Under the pieces are notes generated by a model. The model did no database searches. It saw only the letters and a program-made list of their open reading frames with translations, and was not told where the DNA came from. The translations under genes and the position numbers were made by a program. 64,000 bases of DNA from Panacibacter microcysteis (GTDB lineage: Bacteria > Bacteroidota > Bacteroidia > Chitinophagales > Chitinophagaceae), in NCBI RefSeq assembly GCF_015831355.1, contig NZ_JADWYR010000001.1, positions 1,426,001 to 1,490,000 of the forward strand, in the 5' to 3' direction. Shown in pieces: positions 1 to 9,892 of the stretch (positions are counted from its first letter, which is position 1; the number at the start of each line of letters is the position of its first letter).

Positions 1-1
1 G

Positions 2-343
2 GTTCTGCTTTTATTAAGGGCTACACCAAAATGGATGGGACTTTCAAAAGCATACAGAGATAAGGTTTTTACAGACGTAGTTTACCCGCTGCTACTCAAT
101 TACACGCAGGTGCTGCAGATAAAAGTTTTTAGTACAGAAGCGTTTCATGCATCAGTGTCTGATGTGATTAATATTGAGACAGAAAATATAGAAGAGTATT
201 ATCGGTTTTTGCAACAGTTGAAAAGTTCAAAGATCTTTAGTGAAGAATACTTTGAACTACATGATGTGATAGTTGGCATGGAAAACGGTTTTAGAAAGTT
301 TAATGAAGATGCTAAAACAGATAAGAAGTTTGTGATGAATTGA
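2..343 (+). CDS. Darcynin-like small protein, 5' end outside window
   Basis: The frame is open from base 2 with no stop, so the gene very probably begins before the window; the first in-frame ATG is at 35 but the residues before it (LLRATPKW) read as protein. The visible 113 residues, with the LLRATPxW opening, a central EAF-x-SDV stretch and a YYRFLQQLK helix, resemble the small darcynin family as I remember it. No enzymatic role is known to me for that family. It ends just before a strong bidirectional terminator and faces the polysaccharide locus tail to tail. The family call is from pattern memory only. Confidence 0.6.
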   Translation, partial: VLLLLRATPKWMGLSKAYRDKVFTDVVYPLLLNYTQVLQIKVFSTEAFHASVSDVINIETENIEEYYRFLQQLKSSKIFSEEYFELHDVIVGMENGFRKFNEDAKTDKKFVMN

Positions 344-358
344 TATGTGCGTAACATG

Positions 359-388
359 AAAAAGCCCCGCAAATGCGGGGCTTTTTTT
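359..388. terminator. Bidirectional rho-independent terminator
   Basis: A perfect stem AGCCCCGC/GCGGGGCT (363-370 with 375-382) is flanked by A-runs on the left and T-runs on the right, so it can end transcription from both sides. It separates the darcynin-like gene from rmlA, the last gene of the polysaccharide locus. Confidence 0.9.
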
Positions 389-408
389 GTAGATCGCCTT
401 TTATTTGT

Positions 409-1269
409 TTATCGCTTTACACGGCGGAGGTATTCTCCATAACCGCTTTTTTCGTACAATTTTGCAAGACCAAGCAACTGTGTATGGTCTATAAAACCCA
501 TGCGATAGGCCACTTCTTCTATGCAGCCGATTTTCTGGCTTTGTCTTTTCTCTATTACCCGCACAAACTCACTTGCATCAGCCAGTGAATCGAATGTACC
601 GGTATCCAGCCAGGCAACGCCGCGGTTCATTACACCTACATGCAACCTTTTGCGCTCCAGGTAAACCCTGTTTACATCTGTTATCTCATACTCGCCACGT
701 GGCGAAGGCTGAATGTTTTTAGCAATTTCCACCACATCGTTGTCGTAAAAATAAAGACCAGGCACTGCGTAGTTTGATTTCGGCTGCTTCGGCTTTTCTT
801 CTATTGACAGGGCTTTGAAATCTTTGTCGAATTCAACTACACCATATCTCTCCGGGTCATTTACTTCGTAAGCAAAAATAGCGGCGCCATCTACGTTGTT
901 GAAAGACTGCACCAGCTTGCTAAAGCCTGAACCGTAAAAAATATTATCGCCAAGAATCAGGGCAACTTTGTCTTTGCCAATAAATTCCTCGCCAATAACA
1001 AAGGCCTGTGCAAGGCCATTGGGCACTGCCTGTACGGCATACGTAAAATTGCAGCCAACTGCACTGCCATCACCAAGCAGCTTTTGAAACTGTGCAGAAT
1101 CTTCAGGCGTGGTAATGATGAGGATATCTTTAATACCAGCCAGCATCAGAACCGATAAAGGATAATAGATCATCGGCTTATCGTAAATAGGCATAATCTG
1201 CTTGCTAATACCTTTTGTAATGGGGTAAAGACGCGTACCGGAGCCGCCGGCAAGAATAATTCCTTTCAT
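409..1269 (-). CDS. rmlA: Glucose-1-phosphate thymidylyltransferase RmlA
   Basis: Joins glucose-1-phosphate to dTTP to give dTDP-glucose, the first step of dTDP-L-rhamnose synthesis in the cytoplasm. At 286 residues it has the usual length. The nucleotide-binding signature [11 protein letters not shown] is at residues 8-18, PNGLAQAF near 83-90 and the metal-site LGDN at 106-109. The ATG start lies 3 bases after the rmlC stop, so rmlC and rmlA are clearly co-transcribed. It is the last gene of the locus and ends at a strong terminator. Confidence 0.97.
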   Translation of the reverse strand: MKGIILAGGSGTRLYPITKGISKQIMPIYDKPMIYYPLSVLMLAGIKDILIITTPEDSAQFQKLLGDGSAVGCNFTYAVQAVPNGLAQAFVIGEEFIGKDKVALILGDNIFYGSGFSKLVQSFNNVDGAAIFAYEVNDPERYGVVEFDKDFKALSIEEKPKQPKSNYAVPGLYFYDNDVVEIAKNIQPSPRGEYEITDVNRVYLERKRLHVGVMNRGVAWLDTGTFDSLADASEFVRVIEKRQSQKIGCIEEVAYRMGFIDHTQLLGLAKLYEKSGYGEYLRRVKR

Positions 1270-1272
1270 AGA

Positions 1273-1824
1273 TTATAGTGTTTCAATAATGTCCTGTAAC
1301 AGTGGGTTTACTTTATCCTTATCGCTGAGTATAAGATCTGCCTCTTTTATTTGCCAGTCTATGTTCAAAGACGGATCATTGTACATAAGGCCACCCTCTG
1401 CCTGTTTATTGTATAAGTTATCGCACTTGTAAAAGAACACGGCTGTTTCGCTCAGTACTACAAAACCGTGCGCAAAACCACGCGGTATGTACAACTGTGT
1501 CCTGGACTTATCGGTTAACTCCAGCGTAAAATGCTTACCGAATGTAGGCGAATCTTTCCTGATGTCAACCGCTACATCCAATACCGAACCCTGCAGTACA
1601 CGCACCATCTTTGCCTGCGCATGTTCACCCCTTTGAAAGTGCAGCCCACGCAATACGCCGCGTACAGATGCAGACTGGTTGTCCTGCACAAAAGGGCGGT
1701 CTATACCCGTAAGCGAAGCAAATTTTTGCTGGTTGAAACTTTCAAAAAAATAACCGCGGCTGTCTTCAAAAACTGTGTCGTGAATAATGTAACAATCTTT
1801 CAGCGGTGTGTCTTCGATTCTCAT
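1273..1824 (-). CDS. rmlC: dTDP-4-dehydrorhamnose 3,5-epimerase RmlC
   Basis: Epimerises C3 and C5 of dTDP-4-keto-6-deoxyglucose, the third step to dTDP-L-rhamnose. It is 183 residues, a typical cupin-fold length. The catalytic His62 sits in RGLHFQ and the catalytic Tyr132 in FFYKCDN, at the positions usual for the family. It lies between rmlB and rmlA; 152 bases separate it from rmlB and hold one copy of the interspersed repeat. Confidence 0.97.
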   Translation of the reverse strand: MRIEDTPLKDCYIIHDTVFEDSRGYFFESFNQQKFASLTGIDRPFVQDNQSASVRGVLRGLHFQRGEHAQAKMVRVLQGSVLDVAVDIRKDSPTFGKHFTLELTDKSRTQLYIPRGFAHGFVVLSETAVFFYKCDNLYNKQAEGGLMYNDPSLNIDWQIKEADLILSDKDKVNPLLQDIIETL

Positions 1825-1877
1825 GTATGTAGTAAAATTTCTTTTGAGCCAAACTGTTGTACTGCTATTAAGCGCCT

Positions 1878-1898
1878 GTTGCGTCGCACTCTTGTACT
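1878..1898 (-). repeat. Interspersed repeat copy 1, type A
   Basis: The core GTACAAGAGTGCGACGCAAC is present exactly, read on the minus strand. The tail continues leftwards with GGCGCTTAATAGCAGTA. It lies between rmlB and rmlC, in the same direction as transcription. Confidence 0.9.
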
Positions 1899-1976
1899 GT
1901 AGAAACTATATTGGGCAAACGCGAAGACCGCAGCAAAAGCTATACATGTGGCATAGCTATAAATTAAACAGGCTTT

Positions 1977-3032
1977 CTACCTGCCTGCATACTGCTCTTC
2001 GTAATATTTCTGGTAATTACCGCTGGTTACATGTTGTAACCATTCTGTGTTAGACAAATACCAGTCAATGGTTGCGCTAAGGCCTTCTTCAAATGTAACC
2101 GAAGGAGACCAGCCTAACTCTTTATTGATCCTGGTTGCATCTATTGCATATCGCAGATCATGACCGGGTCTGTCTTTTACATACGTTATCAGTGCTTCGC
2201 TTGTACCTGCTGGTCTGCCCAGCTTTTCGTCCATCAGCTTTATAAGCAGTTTTACAAGGTCAATATTTTTCCACTCGTTAAAACCACCCACATTGTAGGT
2301 AGCGTGGTTTGCTGCGTGGTGAAAAACTGTGTCAATAGCCCTTGCATGGTCTATTACATACAACCAGTCCCTGGTGTTTTCTCCTTTACCATACACGGGC
2401 AAAGGCTTATTGGTAATAATATTATTGATGAAGAGCGGAATAAGTTTTTCCGGGAAGTGATTGGGACCGTAGTTATTGCTGCAGTTGGTAACCACGTAAG
2501 GTATGCCGTATGTTTCGCCATACGCCCTTACAAAATGATCAGATGATGCCTTGCTTGCTGAGTATGGCGAATTTGGTGAATAGGCCGTTGTTTCTGTAAA
2601 GAAGCCTTCATCGCCCAGCGTTCCATATACTTCATCTGTAGATACATGATGAAAACGGTGTGCAGCAAGGTCTGCTTTCCAAAAGTCTTTTGCTGTTTGC
2701 AAAAGGTTTACCGTACCAATGATATTGGTATAGATAAAATCCATTGGCGATAGTATGGAGCGGTCTACATGAGATTCTGCTGCCAGGTGTATAACATCTG
2801 TAATATGGTGCTTGCTGAAAATCTCTTTCAGTTTTTCTGCCTCGAGAATGTTTGCCTTTTCAAAAACATAGTTGCTGCTATGCTCTATGTCTTTGAGGTT
2901 TTCCAGATTGCCTGCGTAGGTAAGTGCATCGAGGTTGATAATCTTATAATCCGGGTATTTTGTAACGAACAGTCTTACCACATGGCTACCGATAAATCCT
3001 GCTCCACCGGTAATGAGTATATTTTTCTGCAT
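1977..3032 (-). CDS. rmlB: dTDP-glucose 4,6-dehydratase RmlB
   Basis: Converts dTDP-glucose to dTDP-4-keto-6-deoxyglucose using bound NAD. The protein has 351 residues, the usual length for this short-chain dehydrogenase. The NAD-binding GGAGFIGSH is at 9-17, the catalytic Thr-Asp-Glu at 132-134 in STDEVYG, and the YxxxK pair at Tyr157/Lys161. It belongs to the rml set; rmlD is not next to it (see the reductase at 19003-19896). Confidence 0.97.
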   Translation of the reverse strand: MQKNILITGGAGFIGSHVVRLFVTKYPDYKIINLDALTYAGNLENLKDIEHSSNYVFEKANILEAEKLKEIFSKHHITDVIHLAAESHVDRSILSPMDFIYTNIIGTVNLLQTAKDFWKADLAAHRFHHVSTDEVYGTLGDEGFFTETTAYSPNSPYSASKASSDHFVRAYGETYGIPYVVTNCSNNYGPNHFPEKLIPLFINNIITNKPLPVYGKGENTRDWLYVIDHARAIDTVFHHAANHATYNVGGFNEWKNIDLVKLLIKLMDEKLGRPAGTSEALITYVKDRPGHDLRYAIDATRINKELGWSPSVTFEEGLSATIDWYLSNTEWLQHVTSGNYQKYYEEQYAGR

Positions 3033-3109
3033 CCTGCTTATTTACTTTTGAAAATGAACGATGTAAATACGTTTAAACGAGGTAGCATATTGCCGAACAG
3101 TGAATAAAA

Positions 3110-3130
3110 TGTACAAGAGTGCGACGCAAC
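3110..3130 (+). repeat. Interspersed repeat copy 2, type A
   Basis: The core is exact from base 3111. The tail AGGCGCTTCATAGTAGCAAT then GCCTGG matches copies 1, 9 and 16. It lies between the epimerase gene and rmlB and is opposite to their transcription. Confidence 0.9.
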
Positions 3131-3162
3131 AGGCGCTTCATAGTAGCAATATTGCCTGGCTA

Positions 3163-4212
3163 CTAACTTATATGATAATAATTTTTATACCAGTTGATAA
3201 AATTGCGCACGCCTTCTTTTACTGAAGTATTTGGGCGGTAACCTACATCGCGTACGAGGTCGCTTACATCTGCATAGGTAGCCGGCACATCGCCGGGCTG
3301 TATAGGTAAAAATTCCTTGATAGCTTTTTTACCCAGTTCTGCTTCGATGGCCTCTATAAAATCGATGAGCTTTACCGGTGCGTTGTTACCAATGTTATAA
3401 ATTTTATAGGGCGCGCTGGATGCAGAAACATCTGATGTGCTTTGTACCCATGATTCATTTTGTTTTGGTGCGTGGTGCATTACGCGCACAATGCCTTCTG
3501 TAATATCATCTACATAAGTAAAATCGCGCTGCATATTGCCATGGTTAAACACTTTGATCGGCCTGTTTTCCAGAATGGCCTTGGTAAAAATAAACAACGC
3601 CATATCCGGCCGGCCCCACGGCCCGTAAACCGTAAAAAACCTAAGGCCGGTTGTGGGCAAACCAAAAAGGTAGCTATAGGTATGCGCCATTAACTCATTA
3701 CTTTTTTTAGTGGCGGCATACAATGAAATAGGGTGGTCTACATTCTGGTTGGTAGAGAAGGGGTTTTCATCGTTTAGCCCATACACGCTGGAGCTGCTTG
3801 CATATACAAGGTGTTGTACATTGTTGTGCCTGCAACATTCCAGGATGTTTGTAAATGCTACAATATTGCTGCTGATATAGGCATCCGGGTTAATAAGACT
3901 ATAACGTACGCCTGCCTGTGCAGCAAGGTGTATTACCACATCGGGCTTGTGCCTGTTGAAGATATGTGCCAGCGTATTTTTATCTTCCAGTTGTATCTGG
4001 TAAAATATGTAACCATCTACGCCGTTGCATGCATCATTGTATTGCACCATAGACGAGTCAATACCTGCCTGGGCAAGCCTGCTGTGCTTTAGTGTAACAT
4101 CGTAGTAAGTGTTCAGGCAATCTATACCGATAACCTGGTGGCCATCTTTCAATAACCGGTTGGCTACATGATAGCCTATAAAACCTGCGGTACCTGTAAC
4201 AAGAATCGTCAT
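3163..4212 (-). CDS. UDP-glucuronate 4-epimerase-like SDR enzyme
   Basis: An extended short-chain dehydrogenase of 349 residues, probably interconverting UDP-glucuronate and UDP-galacturonate for the polysaccharide. The NAD motif GTAGFIGYH is at 7-15, the catalytic Ser in the SSSS run at 139-142 and Tyr165/Lys169 in YAATK. The [10 protein letters not shown] stretch near residue 98 and the [14 protein letters not shown] stretch are hallmarks of the UDP-glucuronate epimerase branch. The start overlaps the upstream glycosyltransferase stop by 4 bases, so the two are translated together. Another 4-epimerase specificity is possible. Confidence 0.85.
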   Translation of the reverse strand: MTILVTGTAGFIGYHVANRLLKDGHQVIGIDCLNTYYDVTLKHSRLAQAGIDSSMVQYNDACNGVDGYIFYQIQLEDKNTLAHIFNRHKPDVVIHLAAQAGVRYSLINPDAYISSNIVAFTNILECCRHNNVQHLVYASSSSVYGLNDENPFSTNQNVDHPISLYAATKKSNELMAHTYSYLFGLPTTGLRFFTVYGPWGRPDMALFIFTKAILENRPIKVFNHGNMQRDFTYVDDITEGIVRVMHHAPKQNESWVQSTSDVSASSAPYKIYNIGNNAPVKLIDFIEAIEAELGKKAIKEFLPIQPGDVPATYADVSDLVRDVGYRPNTSVKEGVRNFINWYKNYYHIS

Positions 4213-5402
4213 TTGCTATTGTTTATGCACGTATGATAAAGCTGCCTGATATTTTCAACTTCCGCTTTTTTGGAAAAATTTGCTTCTGCAAAAGCGCTTG
4301 CCTTTGCACCCATCCGTTTTCTAAGTTCTGTATCTTCTGCAAGCAAAACTAATTTTTCTACATATGTTTCTACATCATTTTGCGGAACAAGAAAACCTGT
4401 TTCATTATGTATAAAAGTGTCTTTGGCCCCACCTGCATCGGTGCTGATAACAGGCTTGCCGTAAAATTGCGCTTCTATCAGCGATAAGGGTGTGCCTTCA
4501 TTTTTCGATGTAAGCATTACAATATCGAGCTTCTTTAAAGCTTCGGTGATGTTCAGTATCCACGATGTAAAAACAACCACTGCTGCCGGGTTATACGCAG
4601 ACGCATTGCACCAGGAGATATTTCTTTGCGTAAGCAGGTTTTGAAAACGGCTTTTCTCTTCCCCATCACCAATGATAAAAAATGTTGCCGGCCATTTTGA
4701 TGCACTGGTAAATGCACTGATGACCGCAGTAAAAAAATCAGGATTTTTTATGGGTGCCAGCCGCCCGATAAAACCAATTTTTGTTGTATTGTCAGGAAGG
4801 CTTGCCAAAAGCATTACCGCCTTTTCGTCGCTGTGCATTTCGGGGTTGTTGTTTATACCAACAGGGATCGTTTTGATCTTTGCTTTGCCCGCTATCTTAT
4901 ATATGTTTAGCAGCTCGTTGTGCTGTTCTGCACTTATGGCAATAATACTTGTGGTAATACGCGCCATTAATCTTTCGAAACGTATAATGCACGACGATAC
5001 AAACCTGTTGTAATACGAATGAAATACATGACCGTGAAATGTATGGATGATACAGGGCACGCTATTGCTGTAAGCAGCCAGGCGACCAAGCAAGCCCGAT
5101 TTTGAACCATGTGTGTGTACCACCGCACATTGCTGCTGTTTAATGATTGCTGAAAGTTGCCGGTATGCAGCAATATCTGCCAACACGTTGATGCTTTTTT
5201 TAAGTGCTTTTACTTTTTTAAAGGTTATACCCGTTTCATTCCTGATGAGGTGCAGGGCCTCTTTTTCATCAGGTTCTTTTTCTCCGTAAACGACCACTAT
5301 GTTGTAAGCAGTCTTAAGCTCATGCGCAAGTGATATTACATCATTGGTGATACCACCGATTACAAGGCGGTTCGTTATTATTACAACTGTTGGTTTAATA
5401 AT
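4209..5402 (-). CDS. GT4 glycosyltransferase; start codon unclear
   Basis: A GT-B fold retaining glycosyltransferase that probably adds a sugar to the growing repeat unit at the inner membrane. The C-terminal half has IGRLAPIKN and the [10 protein letters not shown]-x7-E motif followed by [11 protein letters not shown]. The first usual start in frame is GTG at 5297, but translating further upstream gives a perfect family N-terminus ([14 protein letters not shown], then NIVVVYG). No ATG, GTG or TTG occurs in frame before the stop at 5427-5429, so the real start is either ATT (5402 or 5399) or has been lost. I use 5402 because the extra 35 residues are clearly coding in character. Confidence 0.8.
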   Translation of the reverse strand: MIKPTVVIITNRLVIGGITNDVISLAHELKTAYNIVVVYGEKEPDEKEALHLIRNETGITFKKVKALKKSINVLADIAAYRQLSAIIKQQQCAVVHTHGSKSGLLGRLAAYSNSVPCIIHTFHGHVFHSYYNRFVSSCIIRFERLMARITTSIIAISAEQHNELLNIYKIAGKAKIKTIPVGINNNPEMHSDEKAVMLLASLPDNTTKIGFIGRLAPIKNPDFFTAVISAFTSASKWPATFFIIGDGEEKSRFQNLLTQRNISWCNASAYNPAAVVVFTSWILNITEALKKLDIVMLTSKNEGTPLSLIEAQFYGKPVISTDAGGAKDTFIHNETGFLVPQNDVETYVEKLVLLAEDTELRKRMGAKASAFAEANFSKKAEVENIRQLYHTCINNSK

Positions 5403-5454
5403 ACAGGGGTTAAAATAGTGATGTAGTCAGCTGCAGTACATGCATTAAGCTGCT

Positions 5455-5475
5455 GTTGCGTCGCACTCTTGTACT
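5455..5475 (-). repeat. Interspersed repeat copy 3, type A
   Basis: The exact type A core is on the minus strand, with a tail GCAGCTTAATGCATG. It sits about 50 bases upstream of the glycosyltransferase whose start codon is unclear. Confidence 0.88.
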
Positions 5476-5534
5476 ACAGCAACAATAATGAGCAGGCGCG
5501 AAGGTTTAACGATGCTATACTGACAAGAGCCTTT

Positions 5535-6689
5535 TTACGCAACCTTCGTTTCGTCCTTGCTTTTCGCGTCATCATAGTCAGCAAGAATTATCCCGAACAA
5601 TTCATTCCAGGACCTGGCAAAAGGCCGGGCAGGTTGGGTATAGGTTGTTTGATGATATTGCAGGTTGCCGGTTATTGCCTGTTCCATCAACCCGGCAAGT
5701 TGCTGATGATTGCCTGTTTCGAAAAAACATACTTTGTCATATTTACCTACTGTTTCATGCGCATATCTTTCATCGGCAACCAACATTGGCTGGCTGTAAA
5801 ATTTTGCCTCCGTTATAGGTAAGCCCCAAGTTTCCATTTTGGAAGGAAAAATAAGGCAATCACTTTCTGTATAAAGTTTCATTGTGTTTTCACGCGTTTG
5901 CCGGCCAATGAATTTTATACACCCAAGATGCCTGTACTTTTCCAGTAATGCGGCTGAATAGTTATTTTCTGTACCATCAATTGTAAGCACAACTTCAAAC
6001 CGTTTATTTGACTGGTATAAAAAATCGCTTGCCTTTAATATTACCTCAAAGTTTTTGAAAGACCTTGGTAAGGCGGGATAGCAAAACCTGAAAACACCTT
6101 GCGGTGTTTGTGGATGCATGGCATGTGCTATTTCGGGCAGCCGTATATCCGGGTAAGCCACCACAACGTTTGCGACTTTGTACCGCTTCATAAATTCTTC
6201 GCGCATCCATTGTTGCTGAACGATTACAAAATCATTTTTACGAATATTGATACGATAGATAAAAGAGTAAAAGAAATGGAAGAAGAACAAGGTTTTTTCG
6301 TTCCATATTTCTTTTCGTGTAAGCTTATAAAATGGCGCCGGATTGTGGCAATATACCACTCGTATTTTTGCTTGAACTGAGGGTGTAACATCATGAATGG
6401 AAAACCATACATCCGGCTTTATTTTTTTAGCAATAAACCTGCAGTGTATATACTCAAACCAAAGTTTTAGTAACCATGATTTTTTAGGGTAAGCATATTC
6501 AACTATTTCAACAGCAGGGTTACTATGCAAGGCAGGAAACAGGCTTTTATTATGTACGAGGAGTACAAGCCTGTACTGTTGCAAATAATGTTGTACAAAT
6601 ATTTTCACCGCATCAACCATTATACTCAATGGCCCTCCTTCTGTAAGGTTAACGCCGGAAATAAGCATTACAGGCTTTTTACTTTTCAA
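5535..6689 (-). CDS. GT4 family glycosyltransferase
   Basis: A 384-residue GT-B glycosyltransferase predicted to work at the cytoplasmic face of the inner membrane. The N-terminal loop is SGVNLTEGGPLS; the donor-binding half has LPRSFKNFEVILKA and the ETWGLPITE E-x7-E motif. The sugar specificity cannot be read from the sequence. It is followed after about 130 bases by the next glycosyltransferase gene and preceded by a type C repeat, so it may have its own transcription or translation start in the locus. Confidence 0.88.
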   Translation of the reverse strand: MKSKKPVMLISGVNLTEGGPLSIMVDAVKIFVQHYLQQYRLVLLVHNKSLFPALHSNPAVEIVEYAYPKKSWLLKLWFEYIHCRFIAKKIKPDVWFSIHDVTPSVQAKIRVVYCHNPAPFYKLTRKEIWNEKTLFFFHFFYSFIYRINIRKNDFVIVQQQWMREEFMKRYKVANVVVAYPDIRLPEIAHAMHPQTPQGVFRFCYPALPRSFKNFEVILKASDFLYQSNKRFEVVLTIDGTENNYSAALLEKYRHLGCIKFIGRQTRENTMKLYTESDCLIFPSKMETWGLPITEAKFYSQPMLVADERYAHETVGKYDKVCFFETGNHQQLAGLMEQAITGNLQYHQTTYTQPARPFARSWNELFGIILADYDDAKSKDETKVA

Positions 6690-6738
6690 AACTGGTAAAT
6701 TTAAGGCTGCTGCTTACTGTCGCCATTTGTACTGCAGT

Positions 6739-6758
6739 TGAAGTGATTGCGACGCAAC
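6739..6758 (+). repeat. Interspersed repeat copy 4, type C
   Basis: The type C core TGAAGTGATTGCGACGCAAC is followed by a GATGATGCCATGAAAAA tail, as in copies 13 and 12. It is intergenic, between two glycosyltransferase genes. Confidence 0.85.
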
Positions 6759-6796
6759 GATGATGCCATGAAAAAATGCAGCCTGTATTATAATGC

Positions 6797-7609
6797 TTAC
6801 AGTTGCGATAACACTTTTTTATTCAGGATGCCGCGTTCTTTGTCATATAACCAACCCCACTTATTAAAATATTTAATAGCCGAAATGCTATGGTGATACA
6901 AGAGCCTGATATTTTTATAAGATCCTTTTTTATGTGCATGAAATACCGTGGCGCCGGGATAAAAAACTGTTCTCGTTATTTTGTTTAATCTTCTAGTAAA
7001 ATCGAAGTCTTCGAGATACATAAAGAATCTTGTATCAAAACCTCCAACCTCTTCTAAACAAGACGTTCTTAAAAACATAAAACAACCAGACAGGTTAGGG
7101 GTATCTAATATTTTATCATAATTGAAGGTTTTTAATTCATATTCACTGTTTCGCTGTTTTGCCCAATGCGTATAATTAAAAAACCGCCTGCTTATGAGGT
7201 CTAGTGGATGGGGGAGCAATTTACATAACCGCTGTATGTTTCCATCGCTGTAAAATACCTTGGGCATCACCTGGCCTATGTCTGGATTATTTTCTAAGAA
7301 GTTATATATATTCTCGAGTGTACCATGCTCAAAAAGAATATCCGGATTGGTGATAAGATGGTACTTGCTTTTTCCCAGGATCTTTTGAATAGCAAAGTTT
7401 TGCGCTCTTCCGGGACCAAGGTTTTTGTTAGAAAAATAATATTCGGTATCTAAACGATTAACTATATCCGTATAGGTGTTTACCGGAGAATTATCTACAA
7501 TGATAATCTTATGTTTTAAAGCTGTTGTAGTTATACAATTGAGCAAATTGGTTATTTCTTCAACCGGGTTTTTATACAATACAATTGATATTGTTAAATC
7601 AAATTCCAT
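6797..7609 (-). CDS. GT2 family glycosyltransferase, rhamnosyltransferase-like
   Basis: A 270-residue GT-A inverting transferase. It has the N-terminal SIVLYKNP strand, the IVDNSP acceptor loop, NPDI in place of DXD near residue 110, and LEDFDFTRR, the ED-x-D motif expected in rhamnosyltransferase-like GT2 proteins. With rmlABC in the same locus, a rhamnosyl donor is a reasonable inference. The sequence is AT-richer than the rml genes, as is common for variable polysaccharide genes. Confidence 0.85.
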   Translation of the reverse strand: MEFDLTISIVLYKNPVEEITNLLNCITTTALKHKIIIVDNSPVNTYTDIVNRLDTEYYFSNKNLGPGRAQNFAIQKILGKSKYHLITNPDILFEHGTLENIYNFLENNPDIGQVMPKVFYSDGNIQRLCKLLPHPLDLISRRFFNYTHWAKQRNSEYELKTFNYDKILDTPNLSGCFMFLRTSCLEEVGGFDTRFFMYLEDFDFTRRLNKITRTVFYPGATVFHAHKKGSYKNIRLLYHHSISAIKYFNKWGWLYDKERGILNKKVLSQL

Positions 7610-7648
7610 GACAGGAAGCGTTATATGCGGCTAGCAGGGGTGTATTGA

Positions 7649-8716
7649 TTATTTTGTGGTAAACAGCTGCTCATATTTTTTTGCAATCACCGCCCACCTA
7701 TACCTTTTATGGGCAATGCATTTCATGTCCAGGGCATTCTGTTGAAGGGTGTGGGGTGTGATTGTAATTACAACACTTCTTAATTCTTCAGGCCCTGAAA
7801 AATAAAAGCCTTTATTTTCCATAGTGTACCTGTTATACACCACATCGTAAGCTGCTACTGGCAGCCCCATGTACATTGCTTCCACTAATGAAGGATTGGT
7901 TCCGCCTGCCGAATGACCATGCATATAAAGCATACAGCTGTTTCTTAGTACATCAAGCTTTTCCTGCTCATAAATGGGATCCAGCATTGTTATATTACTA
8001 TAACCGTCAAAGCGCTGCCTGAGTGCTAAACCATATTGACTGTTGTTCCAGTTTCCTACCATAATAAGGCGTTTGTCTGGCATTTGGCTGAAGGCTTCCA
8101 AGACAATGTGTACATTGTTTTCCGGTTCAATTCTGCAAACTCCAAAAGCATAGTTTTCTTTTACAACAGTGTGAGGTGTATTCACATGATCGGCTCCATA
8201 TTCAATTAGTGCAGAATCTTTTTTGTATTCTTTTGTAATGTATTCCCGGATTGCCAGATTATCTGCAATTGTAATATCTGCGTAATTGACTGCAATCTTT
8301 TCAGAAAACTTAAGAAAGGCTTTCGCCAATTTATTCCACTTCTCCCGCTTCCATTCCAGTCCGTCAATATGAACAACAAAATTTTTCTTTTTCCATAACA
8401 GTTTTATCGCCGGCAGAAATATAAGACCTGATACACCCAGTACTAGTAAAGTATTGTTCTTACGCAATGCGTGCAGGATAGCGATGAGATCATATAATAT
8501 ACTCCACGCACCATTTGCATCTACAGGTAAATAAATCAGGCTGGCATTTTTGTAATTCTTTAAGCGGTTACTTTTTTTATATGCCGTTCCGCTGCAATAA
8601 ACAGTATACTTAATATCATCTTTGTTCAGATTTTCAACCAGTTGTTGGGCAAGCGTTTCAAAGCCACCATATTTAGCCGGAATTCCAACAGTACCAATAA
8701 TTGCAACCTTTACCAT
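7649..8716 (-). CDS. Glycosyltransferase with DUF1972 N-terminus (GT4)
   Basis: A 355-residue GT-B transferase. The opening IGTVGIPAKYGGFETLAQQL is the signature of the DUF1972 domain found on rhamnosyl- and related transferases; the C-terminal half has GTNPSLVEAMYMGLPVAAYD with the E-x7-type donor site. The start codon overlaps the stop of the polymerase gene by one base, so the two are translationally coupled. Its role is assembly of the lipid-linked repeat unit; the sugar is not known. Confidence 0.87.
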   Translation of the reverse strand: MVKVAIIGTVGIPAKYGGFETLAQQLVENLNKDDIKYTVYCSGTAYKKSNRLKNYKNASLIYLPVDANGAWSILYDLIAILHALRKNNTLLVLGVSGLIFLPAIKLLWKKKNFVVHIDGLEWKREKWNKLAKAFLKFSEKIAVNYADITIADNLAIREYITKEYKKDSALIEYGADHVNTPHTVVKENYAFGVCRIEPENNVHIVLEAFSQMPDKRLIMVGNWNNSQYGLALRQRFDGYSNITMLDPIYEQEKLDVLRNSCMLYMHGHSAGGTNPSLVEAMYMGLPVAAYDVVYNRYTMENKGFYFSGPEELRSVVITITPHTLQQNALDMKCIAHKRYRWAVIAKKYEQLFTTK

Positions 8717-9888
8717 TAGTTTAAAGAATCTTTTATGGAATAACGGGATTTTAGTTGCTTACCACGAAAAAAAATAACGCAGAGAAATATATATAAGGTT
8801 GTAGACATGTACTCCTGGGTTATGTAAGGTAGCAAAACAAGATAGAGTATACAAAAACAGGTAAAGAAATAGTCCCTTCGTTTTAAAAAAGTAGATATAG
8901 TGAAATACAAGCTTCCTGTTATATAAAGTACGTAACCAAACAGCCCGTAGGTATGCAGCAACATTGCATGACCGTTTTCAATATCACTTCGATAATAAAT
9001 CGTAACGTTTTGCAAAATATTAGCAGGTATGGAATTGTTTCCACGGCCAAAAAGCCAGATAAGTATTGAGTGACTGTCCAGGTACGACTTTTCAAAACCT
9101 TCAAGTAAGTCACTTCGGGCATCTAAACTTGTTACGTTTAAAAATAAAAGCATTATACTATCAATAAAATATATCACAAAAACAGAAAGTAGCAGGCAAT
9201 AAAAAATCAAGAGCTTTTTGTGTGTAAAAAACAGGTACGCGAAATAGGCAAGGTATGTAGCCCGGTTAAACGTTATTAATATGGCAATGGTTACTATATT
9301 GTAGAAGAATTTGTCCCATCTTCCGATACCAGTTTCCTTTTTCTTTAACTCGTATAAAAGCAGCCAGCTTATACAGAGCGTGCCAAATGTTTGAACAGTT
9401 GCTGTAAAGCCTTTTGCTTCATGTAAAAATGGTAACCCCTTTGCACCCATAGAAGATACGTAGTCATTCATACCCTGAATATAAGATGCCACCCACAATA
9501 CTATTCCCAATATGATATGAATCAAGAGACTCTGATAAAGCAATAATAATGTCCTTACATTCTTAGACACTACAAAACTGAATAACAGGCCAAGTGCGGG
9601 AAAAACTATGATTGGGGAAAATGAGGTAATATTTGCGGCTATACTCAGCATGCAAGAGATCATAAAAATGATCAGGGATAAGAATTCGGTTTTTAAAAGA
9701 CTGAAGGTGCCTCCTGCCACTAGTAAAACAGCTGCAATAAAAAAAGGAAGCGTGACCTTGTCAATAGGAATAGGAAAAAGCCTGTTTGAAGAAATAAGAA
9801 AAAACAGGATTACAAGTGAGATATTTATCACCCTCCTGAATACAAATTCTTTGTACTGTTTATATTTTTCTGCTGATAGTGAGAGCAT
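8716..9888 (-). CDS. Wzy-like O-antigen polymerase/ligase membrane protein
   Basis: A hydrophobic protein of about 390 residues with roughly ten to eleven membrane helices and a larger periplasmic loop in the second half (around residues 250-320, with RSDLLEGFEKSYLD and GRGNNSIPAN), the layout of the O-antigen ligase/polymerase superfamily. It probably polymerises flipped repeat units in the periplasm. I chose the ATG at 9888 (MLSLSAEKYKQ), which gives no overlap with the upstream gene; an earlier start at 9915 would overlap it by 23 bases. As usual for Wzy, the sequence is poorly conserved. Confidence 0.8.
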   Translation of the reverse strand: MLSLSAEKYKQYKEFVFRRVINISLVILFFLISSNRLFPIPIDKVTLPFFIAAVLLVAGGTFSLLKTEFLSLIIFMISCMLSIAANITSFSPIIVFPALGLLFSFVVSKNVRTLLLLYQSLLIHIILGIVLWVASYIQGMNDYVSSMGAKGLPFLHEAKGFTATVQTFGTLCISWLLLYELKKKETGIGRWDKFFYNIVTIAILITFNRATYLAYFAYLFFTHKKLLIFYCLLLSVFVIYFIDSIMLLFLNVTSLDARSDLLEGFEKSYLDSHSILIWLFGRGNNSIPANILQNVTIYYRSDIENGHAMLLHTYGLFGYVLYITGSLYFTISTFLKRRDYFFTCFCILYLVLLPYITQEYMSTTLYIFLCVIFFRGKQLKSRYSIKDSLN

Positions 9889-9892
9889 AAAT

